Assembly (NCBI RefSeq): GCF_027172205.1
Contig: NC_070614.1
Location: 50,470,001-50,534,000, forward strand
DNA from: Podarcis raffonei
Lineage: Eukaryota; Chordata; Lepidosauria; Squamata; Lacertidae
DNA: 64,000 nt
Reading direction: 5' to 3'
Shown: piece by piece, positions 1-9,400 of the stretch
Numbering within the stretch: position 1 is the first letter of the stretch
How the letters are laid out: the number at the start of each line of letters is the position of its first letter
Position numbers and translations under genes: made by a program
Notes under the pieces: generated by a model
Told to the model about the DNA's origin: nothing
Seen by the model: the letters and a program-made list of their open reading frames with translations, nothing else
Database searches by the model: none

Positions 1-770
1 AACCAAAGGCACCCAGACCCTGTCTTCTGTGGGACATCCACAAGGATCTATTCTTTGTAAACTTCAGTTTGGAGTGGAGTAGGAGAAACTGTCAGTTTCC
101 TAAGGCACAAAGTCTGCATCTGTTGTTGTTATTGTTGTTGCAGACTCCCTTTATATCCGTGTCTATCTATTCTCAGGCGACACAGCGGACAAACCTTCTT
201 AACAATTATTTCAGGGGAAAGCCGATCAGTTTCTGTGCAGCAGTGGTTTAGACTTTCAATAAATTCCCGCGGAATATCTTGGAAGCTTGGTTCAAAAACA
301 ACTATACAATACCACTTTCCTTTCACTGAACGCCAGAAAACAGCACCTCATAAGACAAGCCGGATGTGCTACTTGGCTCAATTAAATAAGCAATTGTCTT
401 GAAATAATCCGCCGAAACACGTTCCTTTCTTGGTTACTGAAAAGGAAACCCTCTAAAGTATCCTGTTAAATACTTTCCACAAGTGTCCGTCCAAAGAAAC
501 ATTTGCTATTTTGACTTAAAAGCAAATGTTTACATATTTGAAGGCTTAAGAACTAGCCAAGGGTTGAGCTCCCCTCTGTTTTCCAGGCTTGCCTTGCATC
601 CCCCGAACGCGAAAACCAGATCCTTAAAATCGGACATATCCTCCCCATCGATTCCTCCCGGAACGGAAATTATCCGCGGAGCTAATTTCGATTAATTGAC
701 ATTATAAGCGGATAAAGAAGCACAACGCGGCAAAGGCCCCCAGCCAGGAATTGGCGTGCACGCGCCGTCC
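1..770. other. Upstream flank of histone H1, no gene seen
   Basis: Short open frames occur here, but none shows a recognisable domain or a splice-consistent structure. The last 100 bases become GC-richer and lead into the H1 promoter. An inverted CCAAT (ATTGG) lies near 750. I see nothing else to annotate. Confidence 0.6.
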
Positions 771-780
771 CCGAAACGCA

Positions 781-812
781 CCAATCAGAGCGCGGCTCTT
801 CCCCTATAAATA
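781..812 (+). promoter_or_regulatory. Histone H1 core promoter: CCAAT box and TATA box
   Basis: A CCAAT box at 781-785 is followed 20 bases later by TATAAATA at 805-812, about 70 bases before the H1 start codon. This is the usual compact layout of a replication-dependent histone promoter. Transcription should start near 835-842. The classical H1 AC box (AAACACA) is not present at its usual place; AAACGCA at 774-780 is only a loose match. Confidence 0.8.
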
Positions 813-878
813 CGGAGCTCCGAGCCGCTGCTCGCGCTCAGATTTCGGAGTGGAGGAAGAAGAAGGTTCACTGCGATA

Positions 879-1481
879 ATGGCTGAAGTTGCTCCTGTCG
901 CCGCTGCTGCTGCGGCCCCCAAAGGTACCGCGAAGAAGGTGGCCCTGAAGTCCCGCAAGGCCTCGGGCCCCAGCGTGACGGAGCTGCTGACCCAGGCGGT
1001 GACGGCGTCCAAGGAGCGCGGCGGCATCTCCCTGGCCGCGCTGAAGAAGTCGCTGGCGGCCGCCGGCTACGACGTGGAGAAGAACAACAGCCGCATCAAG
1101 CTGGGCCTGAAGAGCCTGGTGACCCGGGGGATCTTGCTGCAGACCAAGGGCACGGGCGCCTCGGGCTCCTTTAAGCTCAATAAGAAGCAGGCGGACAACA
1201 AGGACAAGGCGCCCAAGAAGCCGGCGGTAGCGGCGAAGAGTAAGAAGCCCGCCGCGGCCAAGGTGAAGAAGGCTGTAGGAGGTGCTGGGGCCAAGAAGAG
1301 CGTCAAGAAAGTGGCCAAGAAGCCGGCGGCAGGAGGCGCCAAGAAGGCAGCCAAGAGCCCCAAGAAGTCCAAAGTCACCAAGCCCAAGAAGACAACGAAG
1401 AGCCCCGCCAAAGCTCTGAAGCCGAAGGCTAAAGCCAAGCCGAAGGCATCCAAGCCCAAAGTCGCCCCTAAGAAAAAGTGA
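879..1481 (+). CDS. Linker histone H1 (replication-dependent type)
   Basis: This single-exon gene encodes 200 aa. Linker histone H1 binds nucleosomal linker DNA at the entry/exit point and compacts chromatin in the nucleus. The product has a short Ala/Pro-rich N-terminus, a winged-helix globular domain at about residues 29-103 (starting SGPSVTELL, with the [19 protein letters not shown] core and the [13 protein letters not shown] end), and a Lys/Ala/Pro-rich tail with SPKK and SPAK motifs typical of CDK sites. The start is the first ATG after the TATA box. A histone stem-loop follows the stop, and there is no intron or nearby poly(A) signal, so this is the S-phase type rather than H1.0. Which somatic H1 subtype it corresponds to cannot be told by eye. 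Confidence 0.96.
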   Translation: MAEVAPVAAAAAAPKGTAKKVALKSRKASGPSVTELLTQAVTASKERGGISLAALKKSLAAAGYDVEKNNSRIKLGLKSLVTRGILLQTKGTGASGSFKLNKKQADNKDKAPKKPAVAAKSKKPAAAKVKKAVGGAGAKKSVKKVAKKPAAGGAKKAAKSPKKSKVTKPKKTTKSPAKALKPKAKAKPKASKPKVAPKKK

Positions 1482-1519
1482 ATTAACATTTCTACTGGGG
1501 GGCGTCATTTAACACAAAC

Positions 1520-1556
1520 GGCTCTTTTAAGAGCCACCCACAATTTCTGCGAAAGA
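1520..1556 (+). terminator. Histone mRNA 3' stem-loop and downstream element
   Basis: GGCTCTTTTAAGAGCC at 1520-1535 forms the canonical 6-bp stem with a 4-base loop bound by SLBP. It lies 39 bases after the H1 stop and has the expected CA-rich flanks. The purine-rich GAAAGA at 1551-1556 is at the right distance to be the U7 snRNA-binding histone downstream element. Cleavage would fall between them, giving a non-polyadenylated mRNA. Confidence 0.93.
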
Positions 1557-1649
1557 CTGAAATCACTGCCCTGATCGGCTTCTCTCCCAAGTTGTCGAAA
1601 TTGATTGCTTTTATGGTTACGTATTACTAAATGAGATACATTAAATTGT

Positions 1650-1728
1650 GGCAGCGTGAGGGAGCGGCCGTAAAACGCTGCATTAAGACTCCAGTCTTTA
1701 AGGGGGGCGGGTTCAGATCCCGCTGCCA
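1650..1728 (+). pseudogene. Degenerate tRNA-Leu(AAG)-like sequence
   Basis: The sequence aligns with a vertebrate tRNA-Leu(AAG) over its full length. It has a GGCAGCG 5' acceptor strand, a D-arm-like stretch, an ATTAAG anticodon loop with AAG at 1685-1687, a long variable arm and a GGGTTCAGATCCC T-arm. The T-loop departs from TTCGAAT, the anticodon stem has a mismatch, and about three bases are missing at the T-arm/acceptor junction, so it is probably not functional. It is on the plus strand, unlike the four intact tRNAs nearby. Confidence 0.65.
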
Positions 1729-2039
1729 GTTATTTATATTTGCTTCCTTATTTACATTTGTGCTCACAACAAAGGGGGATGCAGTTTATTTTTTTCTTAC
1801 CATAGGGTCTACTGCTAATTCAATTTAATTGATAATCGCAATTTAATGGAAGAATATAGTTTTAGGAGAAAACGGCAGGTGCGGTGCGCGGGATCAACAG
1901 CGCATTTAGAACACTGCTTTGGTCATACCCGGCACATATTTTTACATTTCTGATTCATGGTCGGTTCGCACTGCAGGTTTGATGCTTAGGCTGCGTACTG
2001 CTATTTTAAAAAAAATACACCCTAACTGCCAACATGCAC
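1729..2039. other. Spacer between tRNA-Leu relic and tRNA-Ser
   Basis: AT-rich spacer. The run of A at about 2006-2014 is the T-stretch (minus strand) that would terminate RNA polymerase III after tRNA-Ser. Nothing else is recognised. Confidence 0.5.
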
Positions 2040-2121
2040 CGACGAGGATGGGATTCGAACCCACGCGTGCAGAGCACAATGGATTAGCAGTCCATCGCCT
2101 TAACCACTCGGCCACCTCGTC
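2040..2121 (-). tRNA. tRNA-Ser (GCT)
   Basis: The minus strand folds as a class II tRNA: GACGAGG/CCTCGTC acceptor stem with discriminator G, a D-arm with the A box (TGGCCGAGTGG), anticodon loop CTGCTAA with anticodon GCT (plus-strand 2086-2088), a long variable arm, and GGGTTCGAATCCC as T-arm and B box. All arms pair. It decodes AGC/AGU. Confidence 0.96.
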
Positions 2122-2712
2122 GCGGCTGTTGCTCGTGATCGGGCTGTTATCCTGGCCAGGTTCACCTGTTCTTATTCACCTCTCAGTCTTACCTATATCA
2201 TTTTCATTAGGTTTAAGGGGAAACGGGGGTGACTTGGAAGACTTCATATCCACTGTGTTAACACTGGTTCATTTGCTCCTGATACTTAACGCTCTTTCGT
2301 AGTGCTGGTCCACAGATGCTTGTTCAAAAATGGGTATTCAGACGTGCAACGAATTGCTATTTCTTTAAAAAAAAGCTGGTCTCTTCCTTTTCCCTTGTCG
2401 TCCCCCAGCCCATTTCTTTTCTCTTTATTTGCAAATGAAAAGTGCTCTTCCGTCTTCTTTCAGCAAGTGCTCAGTAAATAACTTAAATACTACTTTTAAT
2501 GGCATGGCAACAATTCATTTCTTTTTATCTTCATGTCCTCTTGTTTTTTCTTGAAGTGGCATAGTAGCTCTTTTAAAAAATGAAATAAAGTGTCCACACA
2601 AAACGAAGCGTGTTTGAATGTTCACAGCGGAGAAACTTACTGTTAAGGACTGCATTTTCACTACTGACTCTTATTACTTAAGAGGCCGAAGAACAAAAAC
2701 GTAGACTGCCAA
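2122..2712. other. Spacer between tRNA-Ser and tRNA-Phe
   Basis: AT-rich spacer without a recognisable gene. An A-run near 2692-2698 provides the pol III terminator of tRNA-Phe. Confidence 0.5.
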
Positions 2713-2785
2713 TGCCGAAACCCGGGATCGAACCAGGGACCTTTAGATCTTCAGTCTAACGCTCTCCCAACTGAGCTATTTCGGC
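2713..2785 (-). tRNA. tRNA-Phe (GAA)
   Basis: Minus-strand cloverleaf: GCCGAAA/TTTCGGC acceptor with discriminator A, A box TAGCTCAGTTGG, anticodon loop CTGAAGA with anticodon GAA, and T-arm GGTTCGATCCC. It has 73 nt, no intron and is fully paired, so it looks functional. Confidence 0.97.
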
Positions 2786-2967
2786 CAGTGATAATAACTA
2801 CCTTGGTGTAATGTGCAATCTCAGCAGTTCTTGATACTGCTTTATTCAAAAGGCTATAAAAGTTTGGCTTTTGCTATTCCTGAAGATAGAGGAAATGTTA
2901 TTGTGCGATAATATAATTAACTGTAGAAACATATGCAGAAATCTTAAAAGTACATTAAAATGCACGT

Positions 2968-3038
2968 TGCATTGGCCGGGAATCGAACCCGGGCCTCCCG
3001 CGTGGCAGGCGAGAATTCTACCACTGAACCACCAATGC
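2968..3038 (-). tRNA. tRNA-Gly (GCC)
   Basis: Minus-strand cloverleaf of 71 nt: GCATTGG/CCAATGC acceptor with discriminator A, A box TGGTTCAGTGG, anticodon GCC in loop CTGCCAC, and B box GGGTTCGATTCC. An A-run at 2957-2960 serves as terminator. Confidence 0.97.
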
Positions 3039-3724
3039 ACCCGCTCTTGCCTTTTCCCCGTCACTGTATATGTAGAAGCTTTACAAGGTGTGAGCGGCAT
3101 TTTGAAAACTTTGGACGTGTTAGCCTATTGCTGGCATGGTTTCATTTTGCAGCTTAGCCGTCCTGCTTTCCGAAAATGAATCTCGGGCCCCAGCAATCAA
3201 AAGGCAGCCTGTTCTCCGCCACTTGGGCCTCCTTCTGCGATTTCAACTTTTTCTTCAGTCTGCGCTGTGTTGAGTGAGCTGCGATCTCCTATCTTAGGCA
3301 CACGAGAAGGAAGGAAATCACCCCGCCCGTCCGGAAGGCACTCTGCACATGTTTAAATGGGCTGGTTTCTTTAAGGTTGCATAACGCCTTCCAGCTGATT
3401 ACCCCGCCCCCCTTATCCCCCCCTCTAAAGCTTTTACTGCTTAAGTTTAAGGAACTCAAACTGAAGTTTTCGTTTCTGGATTAAAGCTTTCCTACTTTGG
3501 AGACGCGAACCCTAATTTTTAGCACTTCTGTAAACTCCACTAGAAATACATGCACGCACTTTCTGCTTTTAAATTACTCTTGAGAGTGAACGAGACAGGC
3601 TGCGACCAACTCTCTCCACTGGAGACACAACCCTCTAAATTCTCCCCAGGGTTTGTGGCTAACGCGCATTTTGAAAATCGAGGGGGGTTAGGGGATGGGA
3701 GAACCCCCACTCACAAACAAAATG
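3039..3724. other. Spacer between tRNA-Gly and tRNA-Gln
   Basis: No recognisable gene. It contains C-rich tracts near 3400-3425. The A-run at 3718-3721 would terminate tRNA-Gln. Confidence 0.5.
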
Positions 3725-3796
3725 AGGTCCCACCGAGATTTGAACTCGGATCGCTGGATTCAAAGTCCAGAGTGCTAACCATTACACCATGGAACC
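3725..3796 (-). tRNA. tRNA-Gln (TTG)
   Basis: Minus-strand cloverleaf of 72 nt: GGTTCCA/TGGGACC acceptor with discriminator T, A box TGGTGTAATGG, anticodon TTG within ACTTTGAAT, and B box GAGTTCAAATCTC. All arms pair. It decodes CAA. Confidence 0.97.
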
Positions 3797-5172
3797 AAGC
3801 ATACCAACTGTCTCTTGTCCCGTGACTTTGTTCCCATTTAATTGCACACTAAGATAATAACAGGTGCCAAACGCCACCCCTTCTTTCTATGTTTACATTC
3901 TGGAGGAGGAATTTTTTAAAGAAATACAGTACTGGAAACTGTTGCACCAGGAGTGTTCCCATTTCACTGGAAGTGTGAAGGAGGACTAGTATCATGGAAC
4001 AGCAAAAAAATATAAATATTCTTGACTTTTCAGGTTGGCCTCTCATCAGCACCCATTCCCATGTTGCCATCTGTGCATATGGACACAAAAAACAGGTTTG
4101 GCAGGACCCAGACCACAGAGGCTTGCAATCTACAAATAGACTCAAAGGAAGCCAAGGCTAAATGGAAGGAATATACAATTACCCATACTATGGCTTAATT
4201 ACAATAGGAATTTTAGACTAGGGAGTTGTTCATGGGCGTGGGCAGGCTGGGGGCAGCTGCCCCCAATCAATAAAAATTAATTAAATTCCTTGCAAGCTGT
4301 TAGGCCTGCCCCCCCTAACTAAAATTAAATTCCCCACCCAAAATCCTGGCTATGCCCATGAAATTGCATAAATTCATCACAGCACTTTGAAGGCGGGTTC
4401 AAAACAAGTAGGATATTTGCAACGTAAGAGGTTGGCAAAAGGAGGCGTTGGTTCTGTGCCCCATTTGAATTTGATGCCACTTCGAAACTTATTCTCAAAT
4501 CACTTTGAAACGTGGCGCTGCATTTGGATGCGGTTTCTTTCGTTTCTGTCCTGTGTTTTATTTTGATACCAACGTCAGCTGCTCTGGAAAACGGTCTGCT
4601 CTGGAAACCTGCATGCTTTAAACTTAAGATTCAAACGGGGGGGGGGGGACGGGACCTGAATGGGACACGGAAATCATTCTCCTAGTTTGCAGAGCCTTCC
4701 CCCAAACATACTTGCATAGACTTCCCTGGCTTTATTTGCTTGGTTTGTAAAATTTATACACTGTTGGATTGAAAACAAAACAAAACCCTCCAAGTGGACA
4801 CAAAGTAGATTTGCTTTTGGGGATCAGACCAATTACTCTTCTCCTGTCCAGTAGTCAAACTGCGGATTGCCAGCTGCTTCTGCAAAGTTTACAGGCAAGT
4901 AAAGGCTATGGTATCCCTCTTGTTTGGGTCAAGGACCAACTGTTATTTCAGACTCCTAGAAAGCTTTCTTTGGGGGACATAGTAACAAGGTGCCATCAAT
5001 TTCTGGGTGGGACATTCTTTTCTTTCTGGCACGGTGAAGATAGCAGCTACATAGGCAAGTATTTATAAGGAATAAGAGAGACATGGTACTAGTTTTGTCA
5101 GGAAATTTACAACGTGACTCAAGGCCTCTGACAACCTGTAACTGAGACAATCCAGCCTTTGGTAGTGAGGGG
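3797..5172. other. Intergenic DNA, no gene recognised
   Basis: Short open frames (for example 4769-5068) have no recognisable domains, homologues I know of, or splice context. A short inverted-repeat element is annotated at 4231-4360. A G-run lies at about 4638-4649. Nothing else is supported. Confidence 0.5.
4231..4360. mobile_element. Probable degraded MITE
   Basis: The ends CATGGGCGTGGGCAGG and CCTGGCTATGCCCATG are imperfect inverted repeats around a 130-bp AT-rich, non-coding core. I see no clear target-site duplication, so the class is open. Confidence 0.4.
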
Positions 5173-5532
5173 TAAAGTAAAGGTAAAGGGACCCCTGACC
5201 ATTAGGTCCAGTTGTGGCCGGCTCTGGGGTTGTGGCGCTCATCTCGCTTTATTGGCCGAGGGAGCCGGCGTACAGCTTCCGGGTCATGTGGCCAGCATGA
5301 CTGAGCCGCTTCTGGCGAACCAGAGCAGCGCATGGAAACGCCGTTTACCTTCCCGCCGGAGCGGTACCTATTTATCTACTTGCATTTTGACGTGCTTTCG
5401 AACTGCTAGGTTGGCAGGATCAGGGACCGAGCAACAGGAGCTCACCCCGTCACGGAGATTCAAACCGCCGACCTTCTGATCGGCAAGTCCTAGGCTCTGT
5501 GGTTTAACCCACAGCGCCACCTGCATCCCTTT
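5173..5532 (-). mobile_element. Sauria SINE, near full length
   Basis: Read on the minus strand it has a tRNA-derived head (box B GGTTTGAATCTCC-like), a conserved middle, and a BovB-like tail ending in repeated CCTTTAC units. Eight copies of this family occur in the window. It is non-autonomous and mobilised by BovB LINEs, and it is diagnostic for squamates. Confidence 0.9.
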
Positions 5533-6444
5533 CGTTAAGGGTAGTCTAAATAAAAAGGAGAACTGATGAAACACAGGTAACAAGAGAGATTTGGGAAAAG
5601 AAAAGGCATCTATGCTTTGCAGATACCCCACCATCACATGCAAGATCCCCCTGGTATTACTGTTTCCAGAAAAGAAGAATCCACTACTTGTGCATGAAAA
5701 CCAGGAGCTTGCTTTGTGTAGAAAGCAAACTCCTTCCAGCATTTTAATGAGAACTATTAATGATCCTACTAAAGCCATATCCCGTGGCATGCAAACCAAC
5801 ATAGGTTCTTAAGCCCTTGAGCCTTTATATAGAAGAGGCAGACATACATCAAAGCCCCAGCCCTTACACCAGCTTTAGTACAATGACGAAATAAATCCCC
5901 TTCATTTCAGCATGCTTTCGTGCAGATATTTACAGTGGATTACGCCCCAAATCACCACCAAAGGCCCATCACTGATTCAGAAAGGAGACCAGCTTAGAAG
6001 CATTCAGTTTGCTCCTCTGGGACCCGATGCTTTCTGTTCCTCCTCTTTCCGAGAGCTATGAAGGTAGCAAATTATTGAAATAGAATGTCTTTCTGGGCCT
6101 GGGGATGAATGAAACCAGGTAACAGCTTTATCTGCAAACCGATATCCATTTTTCCTGGGACCAGGGAACTGGCTGAAGCCCTGCATCCAACTCCTACTGC
6201 TTCTTGCTTCACAGCAGAAAGCGGAAGAAAACTTTAAAGACATCCTTCTCAGGAGGTACTGATTCTATGGAATCCAGCCAAAAAGGGGAGGTTTCTGTGC
6301 CACAAATGACGCCCCCTCGACACCCCCAAGCAGGCATTTGCCGAAGGAAAAGGCTCTGGAGAGGGAGTAAACACGAAAAGAAGAATCTGGCTGGAGGATG
6401 GTGAACTCCCTGCAAAGAGAAGGCTGCCAGCTGGGAAGGGATTT
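5533..6444 (-). other. PDZD11: Probable 3' UTR region of PDZD11
   Basis: This lies directly after the PDZD11 stop. No AATAAA is visible on the minus strand here. The nearest alternative signal is ATTAAA (plus-strand 5743-5748), which would give a 3' UTR of roughly 700 nt. The end is inferred, not shown; cDNA would decide. Confidence 0.35.
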
Positions 6445-6479
6445 CTAGTGAACCGTTCGCTCCTTCTGCCTCTGGTAGT
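6445..6479 (-). CDS. PDZD11: PDZD11 terminal coding exon
   Basis: A 35-base coding segment too short to show up as a frame by itself. It is preceded (minus strand) by CCCTTCCAG and begins AC-TAC, completing the split Asn codon left by the previous exon (donor GTAAGT at 7512-7507). It encodes YQRQKERTVH and a TAG stop at 6447-6445, matching the known PDZD11 C-terminus closely. Without it the gene would appear to end in a spurious Cys-rich tail. Confidence 0.93.
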
Positions 6480-9400
6480 CTGGAAGGGAAACGGGAGAGA
6501 AAGAATGAGTGGCAGAACATAAAGACTGCATTCCTAGATCAGGACGTAAGCCCTTCAAGTTCTGATCCTGTTTCTCATGCCCACAATGTTGGCATGAAGG
6601 CAGATGATGGACTTTTCAGAGCTAGCTGACCTGACTGGAAGAATCCGCGACGAGAAAGAAGAGGAGTTTCAAGAGGACTGGAGGAAATTCAAGGACTATT
6701 TGCATAAATATTGTAATATAAAAAACTAGAAATTACTTGAAAGAAACAAATAGGCCTAGGATTAAATTAAGTTATAATTAAATAAATGGGATTTAGAATG
6801 TTAAGAAAAGTGAATAAGATGGACTATAATTGGAAATTGTTTTCGTTTAATAATGATATCGGAAAGCTGTTACTTTTAATTACAAGGAAACTCAGAAGGG
6901 AGGGATTTGAGGAAGTCAACCAAGATGTTTAAAAGGTTGGATTTATGAAGAATTAAGTTTGTTGTTATTGTTTATCTGTTTATTGTTCCCCCCTTCTTTT
7001 TTCTTCTTTTTTCTGTTTTTGTGCATCATTTTGCTTTGTGGTTTGTGTTATCACTGTGGAAAATCTAATAAAAAATTATTTAAAAAAACACAATATTGGC
7101 ATGAAGGCAACAGCTTCCCACTGTTCCTCCCCCTGTTGTCCCCCAGCAACTGGTGTCTACAAGGTAGACTAGCCCTGAAGCTGGAGGTTTTATTTAGCCA
7201 TCACTGCCACGGACAGACCTCTCCTCCAGGAATTTGTCTAATAAATACCCCTTTAAGCCATCTATAATGAAAGAGAGGGGTCTCCTCTTCCTACATGGAA
7301 ATGTTACGGAACTCTACACTATTTTAAAATACATATGTGTGTGTGTGTGTTTCATATTTTGGATTTGTATAATGGGGGAGCACATTATTTTCCTTCTCCT
7401 CTTTCATGGATGTAGTGGGTCCCAGTTCACCTGACAAACATTCTCTTCCAAACAGGTCAAAGATTTTGCAAAGAGCAGTAGCAGCAACGGCAGCAGTGGC
7501 AACAGCACTTACTATATGGGAAAAATCGGACTCTCATAATGATCTCCCGAGCAGTTTTCAAGATCTCCACAGCCTGTAGGGGCAGGGGGAAAAAACAGAT
7601 GAACTGAACAAAGAAGGGTTGAATCATTGATTTAAAATGCACTTTTACTCTGCCTTTCCTTCCCAGTGTAAAAAGCATCCCACATAAAGGATTTCAAGGC
7701 CATCTCCCTTCCAGGTACCTCCCTAAACCAGTTTCGCTTCAGCAAGGCTGATACACCATGAGCCTTCAGAGCACATCCTGTGGCTGATCCACACAGGCCT
7801 CTGGTTCATAATTTCTCCCCTCTCACCTTGCTGTGCTCAATATCCTGGAAGTCGACGTCATTAACTGCCAGCACTTGGTCTCCTTCCTGCAATCCGGCTC
7901 GATGGGCATCTGAATCCGGGATCACCTGGGATCAGGAGAGGCAAGACCGCCATTCAGATAGAGGCCAGGAGCTGCAAATGCGCCCTTGGCATCTAGGGGA
8001 AGCTGGCCCCATCCTGTCACACAACTCAACTGCCCCGCGCTCTGCCACTTCCAAAACTTTCAGTCCCCAAATGGTGCAGCGATCAAACTGCTGGCACATT
8101 TGTGAAGCTCAGCGGGGTCTGATGTGGTTTCAAACTGGACGAGGAACTGCATGTTGAGATTCATGTATTGCAGGGTCCCTTCCACCTCTATGAGTCTATG
8201 GATCCGATGGATAGAAACTCAAGGCTAAGCTCCGTTGAAATGAGCAGAACTTGCTCACAACACAGGAAGAACTGAGCTGCTGGTCTCCTTGCCAGTTGTA
8301 ATGAAACAGCAGAAGGAAGCAGAAGGTTTAGGACAAAGGCACAAAAATGAACACTGAGACTGCTGGGAGAGGCAGGCAGGATTCTTCCCTTCATTTTTAT
8401 TTTGAAAACCTGCAAATCATGCTCATAGTAGCTAGGCTGAAATAAATGCTTCTGTTTTTAAATCCAACCATTCCTCTTTTATCTAAGTCATGCGATAAGG
8501 TAGGGTTATCTTAGATTTATTTTATTTTTTAACCAAGATCTGTGTGAAACATCTAAGTCATTTACCAAAAATAATCATTTAAAGTTGCAATCCTCAGCCT
8601 GTTTGTTTGGTAATAAACATGACTGAAGTATGTGGCATAAGCTTCCAAGGAAACATGCATAATAACTGATGGATATTCTTCATAGAGAAAGTGAATCTCA
8701 TCAAGTAATTTGGCAAATGAATAAACGTATTTTATGCTTTATTGAAATTAACGTATCAGATTAGAATGGGTCTTTTTCTGTAATTTTATATGCTAACTTA
8801 AACAAAAATACTCATAGGATGAAACTGCAGGTCATTCGACAAGTGTAACATATAATAAGAACTGGTGAATGAGTTTTACTTTTTCCTCTGCCCTCTTCAA
8901 CCCCTTTCCCTTTTGCGTCCTGCCTTTTATATTGCAAATCTGTGGGCACGGACTACCTTGTTTTGTGATCTTATATAAACTTGTCTGGGAGCCTTCTCAG
9001 CTGAAGATCATAGTAAAAATGCTTTTTTTTAGAAATGACCAATAAACACAATTAATTTGCATGTCAGTGAAGTAACAGAACTAGGCAGCCATGAGGTTGG
9101 GACTAAAGATCAACGCACCTTAGAGATGAAGATCCCCAGTTGTGATGCTTTTCCTCCTCGAATATTAAAGCCCAGCTAGAAAGGAAACAGAATTGAGTTG
9201 GAGATTTGGCACTTCAACATATAGATTGTCCCTGAATACTGTCTTCTTCCAGACTGTTATTTCTGCTACAGACCTTTGGGTGACAGAGGTCTACGTCATC
9301 ATTGCATTTTTACTGCAACCCACAATGACCCCATGAAATAGAGGAACTGCTAAATAAAATTTGTAAAGCACAGGGCAGGTTACAAATGCAGAGAATCCCC

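Noticed and set aside
774-780. AAACGCA as the histone H1 AC box
   Set aside because: It does not match AAACACA and lies next to the CCAAT box rather than at the usual distance.
804-1508. Two long minus-strand frames opposite histone H1
   Set aside because: They are antisense shadows of a GC-rich coding sequence and match no known protein.
4769-5068. A 99-aa plus frame as a small gene
   Set aside because: No domain, promoter, splice context or known homologue is visible. A chance frame is more likely.
7457-7678. A 73-aa minus frame ending in a Cys-rich tail as the true PDZD11 C-terminus
   Set aside because: A perfect GTAAGT donor lies at the exon end and the known C-terminus is found in the exon at 6479-6445.
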